DNA of 64,000 nucleotides from Herbidospora galbida (GTDB lineage Bacteria; Actinomycetota; Actinomycetes; Streptosporangiales; Streptosporangiaceae), in NCBI RefSeq assembly GCF_005233835.1, contig NZ_SZQA01000004.1, positions 1 through 64,000 on the forward strand. Direction: 5' to 3'. Made by a program: the position numbers and the translations under genes. The notes under the pieces were generated by a model. The model saw nothing but the letters and a program-made list of their open reading frames with translations. It was not told the origin of the DNA and made no database searches. Positions 21,389 through 30,090 of the stretch are shown one piece after another (positions within the stretch are counted from its first letter, which is position 1; every line of letters begins with the position of its first letter).

Positions 21389-22806
21389 AGATCGTGCCCG
21401 CCGTCCTCGCCGGCCTGGCGGCCTTCGTGGCCCTCGGCCCGGCGGCCCTGGCCCACCCGCTGGGCAACTTCACCGTGAACCACTACAACGGCCTGCGCCT
21501 GTACGCCTCCCACGTGGAGAACACCGCCGTCGTCGACGTGGCCGAACTCCCGACGTTGCAGGGCGACCGCCCGACCTGCGAGGCGGTCGCCGCCGCTCAG
21601 ACCCTGGAGGTGAACGGCCGCCGCACCCCGTGGCAGGTGGCCGAGAGCGACCTGACCCACCTCGACGGCCAGGGCGGCCTGAAGACCACCCGCCTCGTGT
21701 GCGAACTCCGCGCCGACGCGCCCCCGGCCGGAACCATCACCTTCACCGACGCCCACGCCCCCGACCGGATCGGCTGGCGCGAGATCACCGTCTCCTCCCA
21801 CGAGGTACGGCTCACGCCCCCGGAGGTCCCCGCCACGAGCGTCAGCGACGAACTGCGCACCTACCCCGACGACCTGCTGGCCTCCCCCCTCGACCAGCGG
21901 ACGGTGACCCTGACGGTGAACCCGTCGGGCCTCCTCCCCCTCCCCTCGGCCGCCACGGCCGCCGGCCCGCTCGGCGACTGGCTCGACACCCTGGACCGGA
22001 CCTTCACCGACCTGGTCGGGACCGAGAACCTGACCGTGGGAGTGGGGCTGCTGGGCGTGGCCCTGGCCCTGATCCTGGGGGCGGGACACGCCCTGATCCC
22101 GGGCCACGGGAAGACCATCATGGCCGCCTACCTGGCCGGCCGCCGCGGCCGCCCCCGCGACGCCCTGGTGGTGGGCTTCACGGTGACGGCCACCCACACG
22201 GCGGGGGTGCTGGTCGTCGGGCTGACCCTGACGGCGGTGTCGTCACTGTCGGGGGATCGCGTGCTGACCTGGCTGGGCGTGGCCAGCGGCCTGCTGGTCA
22301 CCGCGATCGGCCTCCGCCTGCTGCAGACCGCTCTGAAAGGCGGCTCCCCAGCCCACGGACATGGACACGGCCACGGACATGGGCACGGGCACGGCCACGG
22401 ACATGGACACGAGGTGGCAGGTGCCGAAATTTCGGGACATGCGGTGGCGGTCCTCGACCGCGTCGCCGAGCCCTCCGCCCCGGCCGCCAAGCCCTCACGT
22501 GCAGGCCTGGTCGGCATGGGCATCGCCGGTGGCCTCGTCCCCAGCCCGTCGGCGCTGATCGTTCTCCTGGGCGCCATCGCCCTGGGCCGTACCTGGTTCG
22601 GTGTGGCGCTGGTCCTCGCCTACGGCGCCGGGATGGCCGCCACCCTCACGGCCACCGGTCTCCTCCTGGTCAGGCTCGCCGACCGCGCGGAGTCCCTGCT
22701 CGAACTCGGCCGCCTCACCACGGCGGCGACCCGGCTGGCCCCGATCGGGACCGCTCTGGTCGTCATCGTCCTGGGGCTGGGACTGGCCCTCCGTTCCCTC
22801 GGCTGA
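21385..22806 (+). CDS. NicO/RcnA-type nickel-cobalt exporter with long extracytoplasmic N-domain
   Basis: 473 residues. Signal-like start (about 1-23), then a soluble domain of about 190 residues beginning HPLGNFTVNHYNGL, then about six to seven membrane spans. The transport signature GAGHALIPGHGKTIMAAY is near residue 232, with a second conserved THTAG. A cytoplasmic or periplasmic loop holds a histidine/glycine tract (HGHGHGHG, about 323-342) typical of RcnA-like metal sensors. Probably exports Ni or Co; substrate is inferred. The 3' end overlaps the convergent oxidoreductase by 44 bases. Confidence 0.85.
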   Translation: MKIVPAVLAGLAAFVALGPAALAHPLGNFTVNHYNGLRLYASHVENTAVVDVAELPTLQGDRPTCEAVAAAQTLEVNGRRTPWQVAESDLTHLDGQGGLKTTRLVCELRADAPPAGTITFTDAHAPDRIGWREITVSSHEVRLTPPEVPATSVSDELRTYPDDLLASPLDQRTVTLTVNPSGLLPLPSAATAAGPLGDWLDTLDRTFTDLVGTENLTVGVGLLGVALALILGAGHALIPGHGKTIMAAYLAGRRGRPRDALVVGFTVTATHTAGVLVVGLTLTAVSSLSGDRVLTWLGVASGLLVTAIGLRLLQTALKGGSPAHGHGHGHGHGHGHGHGHGHEVAGAEISGHAVAVLDRVAEPSAPAAKPSRAGLVGMGIAGGLVPSPSALIVLLGAIALGRTWFGVALVLAYGAGMAATLTATGLLLVRLADRAESLLELGRLTTAATRLAPIGTALVVIVLGLGLALRSLG

Positions 22807-24142
22807 CCGGCACGGGGTGGTTGGCGTGGATCAGGTCGCCGGGGTCGTAGGCCGCCTTGACCGCCCGCAGCCGCGCCTCCACCTCCGGTGCGTCGAACCG
22901 CCCCCGTGAGCGCTCCGCGAAGTTCCGGTAGCCCGTCGCCGCCTCCCACGGCGACATCGCCATCCGCAGTTCGTCCAGAGCCGCGTGGGTGGCCACCGCG
23001 CTCGGCGCGTCGGGCGTGATCCCGGCCGCGAACAGCGCGAACTCGGCGTCGAAGCCGTCGACCGCCCCGCCGGAGGCGGCGCCCGGTCGCAGCGCTCCGC
23101 CCAGGTGCCGCAGTTCGACCGACAACAGCGGCAGGTCGCGCCCGGCCCCGGTCATGCCGAGGAAGGCGGCCAGCGCGCCGGAGGGCAGGCCCGACAGGAG
23201 CATCCCGTCGCCGGCGGCGGGGACGGGGTAGGGCGGGTCCATGTGCAGGAGGTGCAGGTCGCTGACGGCGGTCGTACCGAAGGTGTCGAGTTCCGGGGCG
23301 AGCGCCCGCAGGGGGGCGAGCAGGGCCTCGGCCTGGGGAACGGGCAGATCGCAGACCGCCTCGATCGCCACCAGCGAGCGGCCCCGCAGCGGTTCGGGCA
23401 GGTCGGGCAGGGGCGGCAGGCGGAGCATGCGGCCCACCGAGGTCACCTGGTCGGGGACGTCGTCGACCCAGCGCCGCCAGGACGAGAGCACCGCCGGGGC
23501 CCGCTCGATCGGCCAGGCGAGCAGCCCGGCCTGGACCTCCGTCATCGGGAAGAGGCGGAACTCCAGCGCGGTGACGATGCCCGCGATCCCGCCGCCGCCG
23601 CGCAGCGCCCAGAACAGGTCGGGGTGGTTGTCGGCGTCGGCCCTGACCAGGGTCCCGTCGGCCAAGACCACTTCGGCGGCCACCACGTGGTTGGAGGCCA
23701 GGCCGTGGGAGCGGGCGAACCACGACACGCCGCCGCCGAGCGTGTAGCCGACCACGCCGACGTCGGCGGCGCTCCCCGCCAGGGCCATCAGGCCGTATTT
23801 GGAGGCGGCGTCGGTGAGCTGGATCCAGCGGACTCCGGCGCCGACGCGGGCGATCCCGGTCAGCGGGTTGACGGAGATCTCGCCGAGGCGGTCGGTGCGC
23901 AGCAGGATGGTCCGGTTCAGCGGGCCCAGCGGCGCCGCGTTGTGGCCGGTGCCCTGAGGGGCGACCCGCAGGCCCATTTGGAGGGCGGCCAGGACGGTCG
24001 CGGAGACGTCCTGGGCCGAGGCGGCGTAGACGACGGCCGCCGGCTGCTGGTCGACGGCGAGTTGCCAGGCCATCCGGGCGGTGTGCCAGTCGGGGTCGTG
24101 CGGGAGCACCAGGCGTCCGTGCAGTTCGCCGGTGAAGTCCAT
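22763..24142 (-). CDS. FAD-dependent oxidoreductase, berberine-bridge-enzyme-like
   Basis: 459 residues: FAD_binding_4 domain (about 35-200) and C-terminal BBE domain (GYRNFAER, AVKAAYDPGDLIHANHPV). His67 in GTGHN is the expected covalent FAD site; the second attachment cysteine of bicovalent BBE enzymes is not seen (the motif reads SWFARSHGLASNHVV). Such enzymes oxidise alcohols, sugars or alkaloid-like metabolites with oxygen. ATG 24142 has AAGGAG 9 bases upstream. The upstream 96-base gap carries the palindrome at 24181-24198. Substrate unknown. Confidence 0.87.
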   Translation of the reverse strand: MDFTGELHGRLVLPHDPDWHTARMAWQLAVDQQPAAVVYAASAQDVSATVLAALQMGLRVAPQGTGHNAAPLGPLNRTILLRTDRLGEISVNPLTGIARVGAGVRWIQLTDAASKYGLMALAGSAADVGVVGYTLGGGVSWFARSHGLASNHVVAAEVVLADGTLVRADADNHPDLFWALRGGGGIAGIVTALEFRLFPMTEVQAGLLAWPIERAPAVLSSWRRWVDDVPDQVTSVGRMLRLPPLPDLPEPLRGRSLVAIEAVCDLPVPQAEALLAPLRALAPELDTFGTTAVSDLHLLHMDPPYPVPAAGDGMLLSGLPSGALAAFLGMTGAGRDLPLLSVELRHLGGALRPGAASGGAVDGFDAEFALFAAGITPDAPSAVATHAALDELRMAMSPWEAATGYRNFAERSRGRFDAPEVEARLRAVKAAYDPGDLIHANHPVPVSRGNGGPVPAPGR

Positions 24143-24180
24143 GAAGAGCCAACTCCTTAGGGAAGGTGATCGGCTCAGAC

Positions 24181-24198
24181 CATAGAAATCCGGCTATG
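24181..24198. promoter_or_regulatory. Palindrome upstream of the flavin oxidoreductase
   Basis: CATAG-N8-CTATG, 38 bases before the start codon. A/T-rich compared with its surroundings. Possible operator; regulator unknown. Confidence 0.3.
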
Positions 24199-24238
24199 TC
24201 TCCATCTGCGGCTAATTACGGACAGTGCAGCTTGCCAC

Positions 24239-24874
24239 TCACCAGTCGGTGTCGCCCTCTTCGGGGCGCCGCAGGCGGATGTCCTCCGCCCAGGCCAGGG
24301 CCCAGGCGCGGATCTCGCGGGGCAGCGACATCATCTCGGCCGCGTCGAGGCGGTCGGCCAGCTCCTCGGCCGCGAAGTCGTCGAGGTGGGCGCGGCCCAG
24401 GGTCTCCAGCTCCCGGTACGAATAGAGCCCCCGCACCGAGGCCACGTTCACCACGTCGTCGGCGGTGCCGCGTTCGTGCAGGTCACGCATGGCCAGCCCG
24501 GCGGCGTCGAGCAGGGCGACCACCGGGGTGCCGTCGATCTCCTCGGCGGGGTCGGCCAGGTCTTCGCGGAGCAGGTCGACGGCGCAGGTCTGCTCGGTGA
24601 CCGGGTCGTGCACGATCAGCCGGGTCGCCCGCGCCGAGATCTCCTCGACCGCGACGTCGAAACCGGCCCGGTGCAGCGACTCGGTCGCGTGCCAGGCCGG
24701 TTCGACGAGCTTCACGGTGGTGGCGAACCGCAACTCGGCCGTGTGCGCCGCGCGCATGCCGTGCAGGCGGAGCGCCGGCCCTCCGATGAGGGCCAGGTCG
24801 AGGCGCGCGGGGCGGATGGCGGCCAGGATGCGGTCGGGAAAGACGCCCAGGAAGGTCACCCGCCCAAGTATCAC
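24239..24874 (-). CDS. AbiEii-like nucleotidyltransferase-fold protein with degenerate active site
   Basis: About 211 residues. The N-terminal GGPALRLHGMR (31-41) matches the GG-A-L-x-L-x-x-x-R entry of AbiEii/DUF1814 nucleotidyltransferases. The next element, normally S/T-x-D-x-D, reads TAELRFAT, so both catalytic aspartates are missing. It is thus probably a binding or regulatory relative rather than an enzyme. GTG 24874 overlaps the stop of the CsbD-like gene (GTGA), so the two are coupled. No antitoxin-like partner of the AbiEi type is adjacent. Confidence 0.6.
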   Translation of the reverse strand: MILGRVTFLGVFPDRILAAIRPARLDLALIGGPALRLHGMRAAHTAELRFATTVKLVEPAWHATESLHRAGFDVAVEEISARATRLIVHDPVTEQTCAVDLLREDLADPAEEIDGTPVVALLDAAGLAMRDLHERGTADDVVNVASVRGLYSYRELETLGRAHLDDFAAEELADRLDAAEMMSLPREIRAWALAWAEDIRLRRPEEGDTDW

Positions 24875-25050
24875 CGGTACCTGCGGCGGATCTCGTTGGC
24901 GACGGTCCGGATGCGGTCCTTGGTGCGGAGCAGTTTCGCCTCGGCCTGCTCGGTGCGGCCCTCGGCCACCAGCGTGCGGTTGCCCGTACGGTGGCCGATC
25001 TGCTGCTTGGCCCTGGCCTTCATCTCACGGAGTTTCGCGAAGAGTTCCAT
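24871..25050 (-). CDS. Small CsbD-like protein
   Basis: 59 residues, very rich in Lys/Arg/Glu and predicted helical. The pattern KAKQQIGHRTGNRTLVAEG then RTEQAEAKL resembles CsbD-family stress proteins (K-G-x-x-x-x-x-x-G then L-x-x-E-G-x-x-x-Q-x-x-G). ATG 25050. The gene fills the 207-base gap between the membrane protein and the nucleotidyltransferase-like gene and overlaps the latter by 4 bases. Role unknown; the family is linked to general stress. Confidence 0.68.
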   Translation of the reverse strand: MELFAKLREMKARAKQQIGHRTGNRTLVAEGRTEQAEAKLLRTKDRIRTVANEIRRRYR

Positions 25051-25081
25051 GGCGTTCCCGACTGCCCGAAACGGGCCCCGG

Positions 25082-25813
25082 CTAACCCATGTGCCGCCCC
25101 GACACGAACTCCTGGACGGCGATCTTGGCCTTGATGACCGGCCGCCGCCAGCGCTCCTCCCGGTGCAGCGCCTTGGCCAGCTTCACCGGCCTGTCCCCGT
25201 AGAACCAGCGGGCCCACGGCGATCCCGGACGGGCGAGGCGGACCGCGCCGACGTACCCGAAGAGCGGTACGAAGACCCCGAGCAGACCCGACCAGATCTT
25301 CCCCTTGAGCAGCGTGACGACGGCGAAGACGAGGTTGACGGCGAGGAGCAGGACCGCGGCCCAGAAGTCACCGGTGACGTCGTCCCACCCCAGCGGCCTG
25401 GCGCCCAGGAGCAGCAGGCCCGTGACGGCGATGGCGACGAAGACGGCGTCCACCGAGGTGCGCCCGGCTTCGGCCCAGTAGACGTCGCGCAGGTGCAGCA
25501 GCAGCGCGAACTCGTCGAGGACGAGGCCGGAGCCCACCCCGAACAGCGCCGCCGTGAGGGCGAGCCAGCCCTCGGCGGCCGGGCCGAGCAGCAGCGCGGC
25601 CACGCCGCTGGCCATCATCAGGATCACGCCGAACACGACGTGGTGGACGTGCGTCTCACCCACGCTGACGTTCCTGAACCACCACCGGACCTCGGCCCGG
25701 ATCAGCCGCACGTTGATGCGCGTGAACACGAACGTCACGATCAACGCCACGAAGAAGCAGAACAGCGGCAGCCGGTGGGTGTCGACCACGGCCCGCTGGA
25801 AAAGCTCACCCAT
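25082..25813 (-). CDS. Conserved integral membrane protein
   Basis: 243 residues with about six membrane spans. Notable motifs are a histidine cluster THVHHVVFG at about 58 between spans 1 and 2, and DEFALLLHLRDVYW in the middle, which could hold a metal or a substrate. A basic tail of about 35 residues lies at the C-terminus. ATG 25813 is preferred because AGGGGG lies 7 bases upstream; a GTG at 25819 is in frame. I do not recognise the family. It is 31 bases upstream of the CsbD-like gene and probably in one operon with it. Confidence 0.7.
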   Translation of the reverse strand: MGELFQRAVVDTHRLPLFCFFVALIVTFVFTRINVRLIRAEVRWWFRNVSVGETHVHHVVFGVILMMASGVAALLLGPAAEGWLALTAALFGVGSGLVLDEFALLLHLRDVYWAEAGRTSVDAVFVAIAVTGLLLLGARPLGWDDVTGDFWAAVLLLAVNLVFAVVTLLKGKIWSGLLGVFVPLFGYVGAVRLARPGSPWARWFYGDRPVKLAKALHREERWRRPVIKAKIAVQEFVSGRHMG

Positions 25814-25852
25814 CGGCACGCCCCCTGCGCCGACTCTACCCAGGTGATCTCG

Positions 25853-26575
25853 TCAGGCCAGGAACCCGCGCAGAAGCGCGGCCGTGCCTTCGAGGTGTTC
25901 GGCCACCGCCCGCGAGGCGCCGTCGGGGTCGCCCGCGAGGATCGCCGACACGATCGCCTGGTGCTGCGCGGCCGCGTGGGCGATGTTCGGTCCGAGCACC
26001 GGAATGGCGTTGAGCAGGTCGGTGACCCGCAGCCGCGCATCGGCGCACGCCGCGGCGAGCAGCGGCGAGCCGGTCAGTTCGGCGATCGACAGGTGGAAGG
26101 CCGTGTCGAGCCGGCGGTAGTCGGCCGGCGCGGCCCCGTTCACGTCGGCCAGGCGCCGCAGCAGCATCGCGCGCTGCGCCGAATCGAGGGTCAGGGTGGC
26201 CAGGATCTGCGCGGCGCCGCACTCGACGGCCATCCGGAACGTCAGCGCGTCGGCCAGGTCGCCCGCGCCCATCTGGTTGACCGCCTCGGCGAGGTCGGCG
26301 TGCCCCGGCTCGGGCGGCAGGTAGACGACGAACGCGCCCCCGTAGCGTCCGCGCCGCACGTCGAGGTAGCCGGCCTCCTGGAGGGAGCGGATGGCCTCGC
26401 GCAGGGTGACCCGGCTGATGCCCAGGTGGACGGCGAGATCACGCTCCGACGGCAGCCGCTCGCCATGGGGGACGACGCCGAGCTTGATGGCCTGGAGCAG
26501 CCGCTCGACGGTCTCCTCGAACGCGTTCCCGGCCCGGACCGGACGCAGCAGAGATCCGAGTTGTGTTTCTTTCAC
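25853..26575 (-). CDS. FadR-subfamily GntR regulator of the amine operon
   Basis: 240 residues: winged helix (about 20-85; LPSERDLAVHLGISRVTLREA, with SLQEAGYLDVRRGRYGG) and C-terminal FCD domain (about 100-230) with metal-binding His residues (DTAFHLSIAELTG, QHQAIVSAILAGD). GTG 26575 has GGGGAGGGTG just upstream. Divergent from the glutamine-synthetase-like gene, with an operator between them, so it very likely represses that operon; the ligand may be an amine, a gamma-glutamyl intermediate or an acid. Confidence 0.88.
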   Translation of the reverse strand: MKETQLGSLLRPVRAGNAFEETVERLLQAIKLGVVPHGERLPSERDLAVHLGISRVTLREAIRSLQEAGYLDVRRGRYGGAFVVYLPPEPGHADLAEAVNQMGAGDLADALTFRMAVECGAAQILATLTLDSAQRAMLLRRLADVNGAAPADYRRLDTAFHLSIAELTGSPLLAAACADARLRVTDLLNAIPVLGPNIAHAAAQHQAIVSAILAGDPDGASRAVAEHLEGTAALLRGFLA

Positions 26576-26603
26576 CCCACCCTCCCCAGTTGGGCTTCTC
26601 ATT

Positions 26604-26619
26604 GGTATTTTTTCATACC
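26604..26619. promoter_or_regulatory. GntR-type operator
   Basis: GGTAT-TTTTTC-ATACC in the 62-base gap between divergent regulator and structural genes. T-rich spacer. Its position allows control of both promoters. Confidence 0.6.
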
Positions 26620-26637
26620 GTAGAAGGTGAGGCGGGC

Positions 26638-27984
26638 GTGCTGACGGTCGACGAACTACGGGCAGAGGTGCAGGCGGGCCGGATCGACACCGTCCTGCTC
26701 GCCGTGACGGACATGCAAGGCCGGCTCCAGGGCAAACGCCTGTCGGCCCGGCACTTCCTCGACGAGGTCCTGCACCACGCCGCCGAGGGGTGCAACTACC
26801 TGCTGGCCGTCGACGTGGAGATGAACACGGTCGGCGGATACGCGATGTCGTCGTGGGAGCACGGCTACGGCGACTTCGTCATGAAACCCGACCTGGCCAC
26901 GCTGAGACGGGTCCCGTGGCAGGAGGGCACCGCCCTGCTGCTGGCCGACCTGGTCTGGGAGGACGGCTCCGACGTCGTCCCGAGCCCCCGCCAGATCCTC
27001 AAGCGGCAGACCGCCAGGCTGGCCGAACGCGGCTGGACCGCCTTCGTCGGCACCGAACTGGAGTTCTGCGTCTACCGCACCAGCTACGAGGACGCCTGGC
27101 GGAGCGGCTACCGCGATCTCGTCCCCGGGAACCTCTACAACGTCGACTACTCCCTGCTCGGCACCGCCCGGGTGGAACCGCTGCTGCGCCGCATCCGTCT
27201 CAGCATGGAGGGCGCCGGCCTGTACGTGGAGTCGGCCAAGGGCGAATGCAACCTTGGTCAACACGAGATCGCTTTCAAGTACGCCGACGCCCTCACCACC
27301 TGCGACAACCACTCCGTCTACAAGAACGGGGCCAAGGAGATCGCGGCCGAGGAGGGCATGTCCCTCACGTTCATGGCCAAGCCGAACCAGCGCGAGGGCA
27401 ACTCCTGCCACGTCCACATCTCGCTGCGCGACGCCGACGGCGCCCCGGTGATGGCCGGCGACGGCCCCCACGGCCTGTCGAAGACCGGCGAGCACTTCAT
27501 CGCCGGCCAGCTCAGGGCGATGCGCGAGCTCACCCTCCTGTACGCCCCCAACATCAACTCCTACAAGCGCTTCGTGGCCGGGTCCTTCGCCCCCACGGCC
27601 GTGAAGTGGGGCGTCGACAACCGCACCTGCTCGCTGCGCCTGGTCGGCCACGGCGGCTCGCTCCGCATCGAGAACCGGGTCCCGGGCGGCGACGTCAACC
27701 CCTACCTGGCCGTCTCGGCCCTCATCGCGGCGGGCCTGTCGGGCATCGACGACGAACTGCCGCTGGAGGACGCCTTCACCGGCAACGCGTACGCCTCGGG
27801 CGCCGACACGGTCCCCTCGACGCTGCGTGACGCGCTGGCGGTCTTCGAGGGCTCTACGCTCGCCAGGGACGCCTTCGGCGACGAGGTCGTCGACCACTAC
27901 GCGAACAACGCCCGGGTCGAGCTGGCCGCCTTCGACGCGGCGGTCACCGACTGGGAGCTCTATCGGGGGTTCGAACGGCTGTGA
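26638..27984 (+). CDS. Glutamine-synthetase-like gamma-glutamyl-amine ligase (PuuA/GlnA3-type)
   Basis: 448 residues with the GS catalytic fold: GTELEFCVY (metal-binding Glu), YVESAKGECNLGQHEIAF, GNSCHVHISL and RIENRVPGGDVNPYLA. It differs from true glutamine synthetase and sits with aldehyde dehydrogenase, SDR and gamma-glutamyl hydrolase genes, so it probably attaches glutamate to putrescine, a polyamine or another monoamine, as PuuA does in E. coli and GlnA3 in Streptomyces. GTG 26638 follows GAAGGTGAG. The stop overlaps the next start (GTGA). Confidence 0.88.
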   Translation: MLTVDELRAEVQAGRIDTVLLAVTDMQGRLQGKRLSARHFLDEVLHHAAEGCNYLLAVDVEMNTVGGYAMSSWEHGYGDFVMKPDLATLRRVPWQEGTALLLADLVWEDGSDVVPSPRQILKRQTARLAERGWTAFVGTELEFCVYRTSYEDAWRSGYRDLVPGNLYNVDYSLLGTARVEPLLRRIRLSMEGAGLYVESAKGECNLGQHEIAFKYADALTTCDNHSVYKNGAKEIAAEEGMSLTFMAKPNQREGNSCHVHISLRDADGAPVMAGDGPHGLSKTGEHFIAGQLRAMRELTLLYAPNINSYKRFVAGSFAPTAVKWGVDNRTCSLRLVGHGGSLRIENRVPGGDVNPYLAVSALIAAGLSGIDDELPLEDAFTGNAYASGADTVPSTLRDALAVFEGSTLARDAFGDEVVDHYANNARVELAAFDAAVTDWELYRGFERL

Positions 27985-29318
27985 AGATCATCAACCCGGC
28001 CACGGAGCAGGTCCTGGCCGACGTCGAACTCGCCGACCCCGCCGAGGTCGACCGGGCCGTCGAGAAGGCGCGCAGGGCGTACCCGACCTGGAAGAACGTC
28101 GCCCCCGGCGAACGCGCGCGGCTGCTGCGGCGCTTCGCCGCGCTGGTCGAGGAGCACGCGGAGGAGCTCGCGGGGCTGGAGATCGCGAACGCCGGGCACA
28201 CCGTGGGCAACGCCCGCTGGGAGGCCGGCAACGTCCGCGACGTGCTGAACTTCTACGCCGGGGCGCCCGAGCGCAACCACGGCAAGCAGATCCCGGTGCC
28301 CGGCGGCGTCGACCTCACCTTCCACGAGCCGCTGGGCGTGGTCGGGATCATCGTGCCGTGGAACTTCCCGATGGTGATCATGATGTGGGGCGCCGCGCCG
28401 GCGCTCGCGGCGGGCAACGCCGTCATCGTGAAGCCCGCCGAGTGGACCCCGCTGTCCGCGCTGCGACTGGCCGAGCTGGCTCTCGCGGCCGGCCTCCCCG
28501 AAGGGGTGCTCCAGGTCGTGCCCGGCGAGGGGGAGGTCGCGGGCGCCCGGCTGGTCGAGCACCCCGGCGTCGCCAAGATCGTCTTCACGGGCTCGACCGA
28601 GGTCGGCAGGCTGATCGCCTCGCAGGCGGGCCGGCAGGTCAAGCGGGTGACGCTGGAGCTGGGCGGCAAGTCCGCGAACATCGTCTTCGCCGACTCCGAC
28701 CTCGACAAGGCGGCCCAGAGCGCGCCGATGGCCGTCTTCGACAACAGCGGCCAGGACTGCTGCGCCCGATCGCGCATCCTGGTGGAGCGTTCCGTCCACG
28801 ACGAGTTCCTCGACCGGCTGACCCGGGCCGTCGCGGCCGTGCGAACCGGCGACCCCACGGCCGAAGACACGCAGATGGGTCCGCTGATCAGCGCCGAACA
28901 CCTCGCCCGCGTCAGCTCCTACGTGTCGGACCCCTACTTCCAGGGCAGTTGCCCCGAAGGCCCCGGCTACTGGTTACCGCCGACGATCCTCACGGGCGAC
29001 GACGACCCGGCGTACCGCGAAGAGGTCTTCGGCCCGGTGGTGTCGGTGGTCCCGTTCGACGACGAGCACGACGCGGTCCGCATGGCCAACGACACCCCCT
29101 ACGGCCTGTCGGGCTCCATCTGGACCCGCGACGTCGGCCGGGCGTTCCGGGTGGCGCGCGGGGTCGAGGCCGGCAACCTCAGCGTCAACTCCCACTCGTC
29201 GGTCCGCTACTGGACGCCCTTCGGCGGCTTCAAGCAGTCGGGCCTGGGCCGTGAACTGGGCCCCGACGCGCTGGCCGCCTTCACCGAGACCAAGAACGTC
29301 TTCATCGCAACGGAGTAG
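27981..29318 (+). CDS. NAD(P)-dependent aldehyde dehydrogenase (PuuC-like)
   Basis: 445 residues, a little short for the family (usually 475-500), with the N-terminal arm reduced. Glu in LELGGKSANIVF is the general base, Cys260 in GQDCCARSR is the catalytic thiol, and PWNFPMVIMMW is the cofactor entry. By context it oxidises a gamma-glutamyl-aminoaldehyde to the acid. GTG 27981 overlaps the previous stop by 4 bases. No PuuB-type oxidase that would make the aldehyde is in the window; an oxidase or transaminase elsewhere is needed. Confidence 0.9.
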   Translation: MKIINPATEQVLADVELADPAEVDRAVEKARRAYPTWKNVAPGERARLLRRFAALVEEHAEELAGLEIANAGHTVGNARWEAGNVRDVLNFYAGAPERNHGKQIPVPGGVDLTFHEPLGVVGIIVPWNFPMVIMMWGAAPALAAGNAVIVKPAEWTPLSALRLAELALAAGLPEGVLQVVPGEGEVAGARLVEHPGVAKIVFTGSTEVGRLIASQAGRQVKRVTLELGGKSANIVFADSDLDKAAQSAPMAVFDNSGQDCCARSRILVERSVHDEFLDRLTRAVAAVRTGDPTAEDTQMGPLISAEHLARVSSYVSDPYFQGSCPEGPGYWLPPTILTGDDDPAYREEVFGPVVSVVPFDDEHDAVRMANDTPYGLSGSIWTRDVGRAFRVARGVEAGNLSVNSHSSVRYWTPFGGFKQSGLGRELGPDALAAFTETKNVFIATE

Positions 29319-29325
29319 GAAGCAC

Positions 29326-30090
29326 ATGCAACGCTTGCAGGACCGGGTCGCCGTCATCACCGGCGCCGCCGGGGGAATCGGGCTGGCGACCGCCAAGCGG
29401 TTCGCCGAAGAGGGCGCCAAGCTCGTCCTGGCCGACCTCGACGAGGCGGCCGGGCGGCGCGCGGCCGAGGAGGTCGGCGGCCTGTTCGTCCAGGCCGACG
29501 TGGCCCGGGAGGACGACGTCGTCCGGATGTTCGCCACGGCCTTCGACGAGTTCGGCAGCGTCGACATCGCGTTCAACAACGCCGGCATCTCCCCCGCCGA
29601 CGACGACTCGATCCTGACCACCGGCCTCGACGCCTGGCGGCGCGTGCAGGAGGTCAACCTCACCAGCGTCTACCTGTGCTGCAAGCACGCGATCCCCTAC
29701 ATGCAGCGGCAGGGCAAGGGGTCGATCATCAACACCGCCTCGTTCGTGGCGGTCATGGGGTCGGCGACCTCCCAGATCTCCTACACCGCGTCCAAGGGCG
29801 GGGTGCTGGCGATGACGCGGGAGCTGGGCGTGCAGTTCGCCCGCGAGGGCATCAGGGTCAACGCCCTGTGCCCCGGCCCGGTCGACACCCCGCTGCTGCG
29901 GGAGCTGTTCGCCAAGGACCCCGAGCGGGCCCAGCGCCGCCTGGTGCACGTGCCGCTCGGCCGGTTCGCGCGGGCCGAGGAGATCGCCGCCGCCGTGGCG
30001 TTCCTGGCCTCCGACGACGCGTCGTTCGTCACCGCCGCCGAGTTCCTGGTCGACGGCGGCATCTCCGGGGCGTACGTGACCCCCCTGTGA
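29326..30090 (+). CDS. SDR-family oxidoreductase of the amine operon
   Basis: 254 residues, classical SDR: TGAAGGIG cofactor loop, NNAGIS, catalytic Ser/Tyr/Lys in NTASF and YTASKGG, and the tail WxDGG-like VDGGISGAY. Asp after strand 2 (VLADLDE) suggests NAD. ATG 29326 is preceded by GGAGTAGGA at the end of the dehydrogenase gene. Its step in amine breakdown is unclear; it may act on a hydroxy-amine substrate. Stop overlaps the next start (GTGA). Confidence 0.88.
   Translation: MQRLQDRVAVITGAAGGIGLATAKRFAEEGAKLVLADLDEAAGRRAAEEVGGLFVQADVAREDDVVRMFATAFDEFGSVDIAFNNAGISPADDDSILTTGLDAWRRVQEVNLTSVYLCCKHAIPYMQRQGKGSIINTASFVAVMGSATSQISYTASKGGVLAMTRELGVQFAREGIRVNALCPGPVDTPLLRELFAKDPERAQRRLVHVPLGRFARAEEIAAAVAFLASDDASFVTAAEFLVDGGISGAYVTPL

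Noticed and set aside
22354-22412. Short tandem repeats that might suggest a CRISPR or other repeat array
   Set aside because: They are alternating His-Gly codons of the metal-binding tract in the NicO-type protein.
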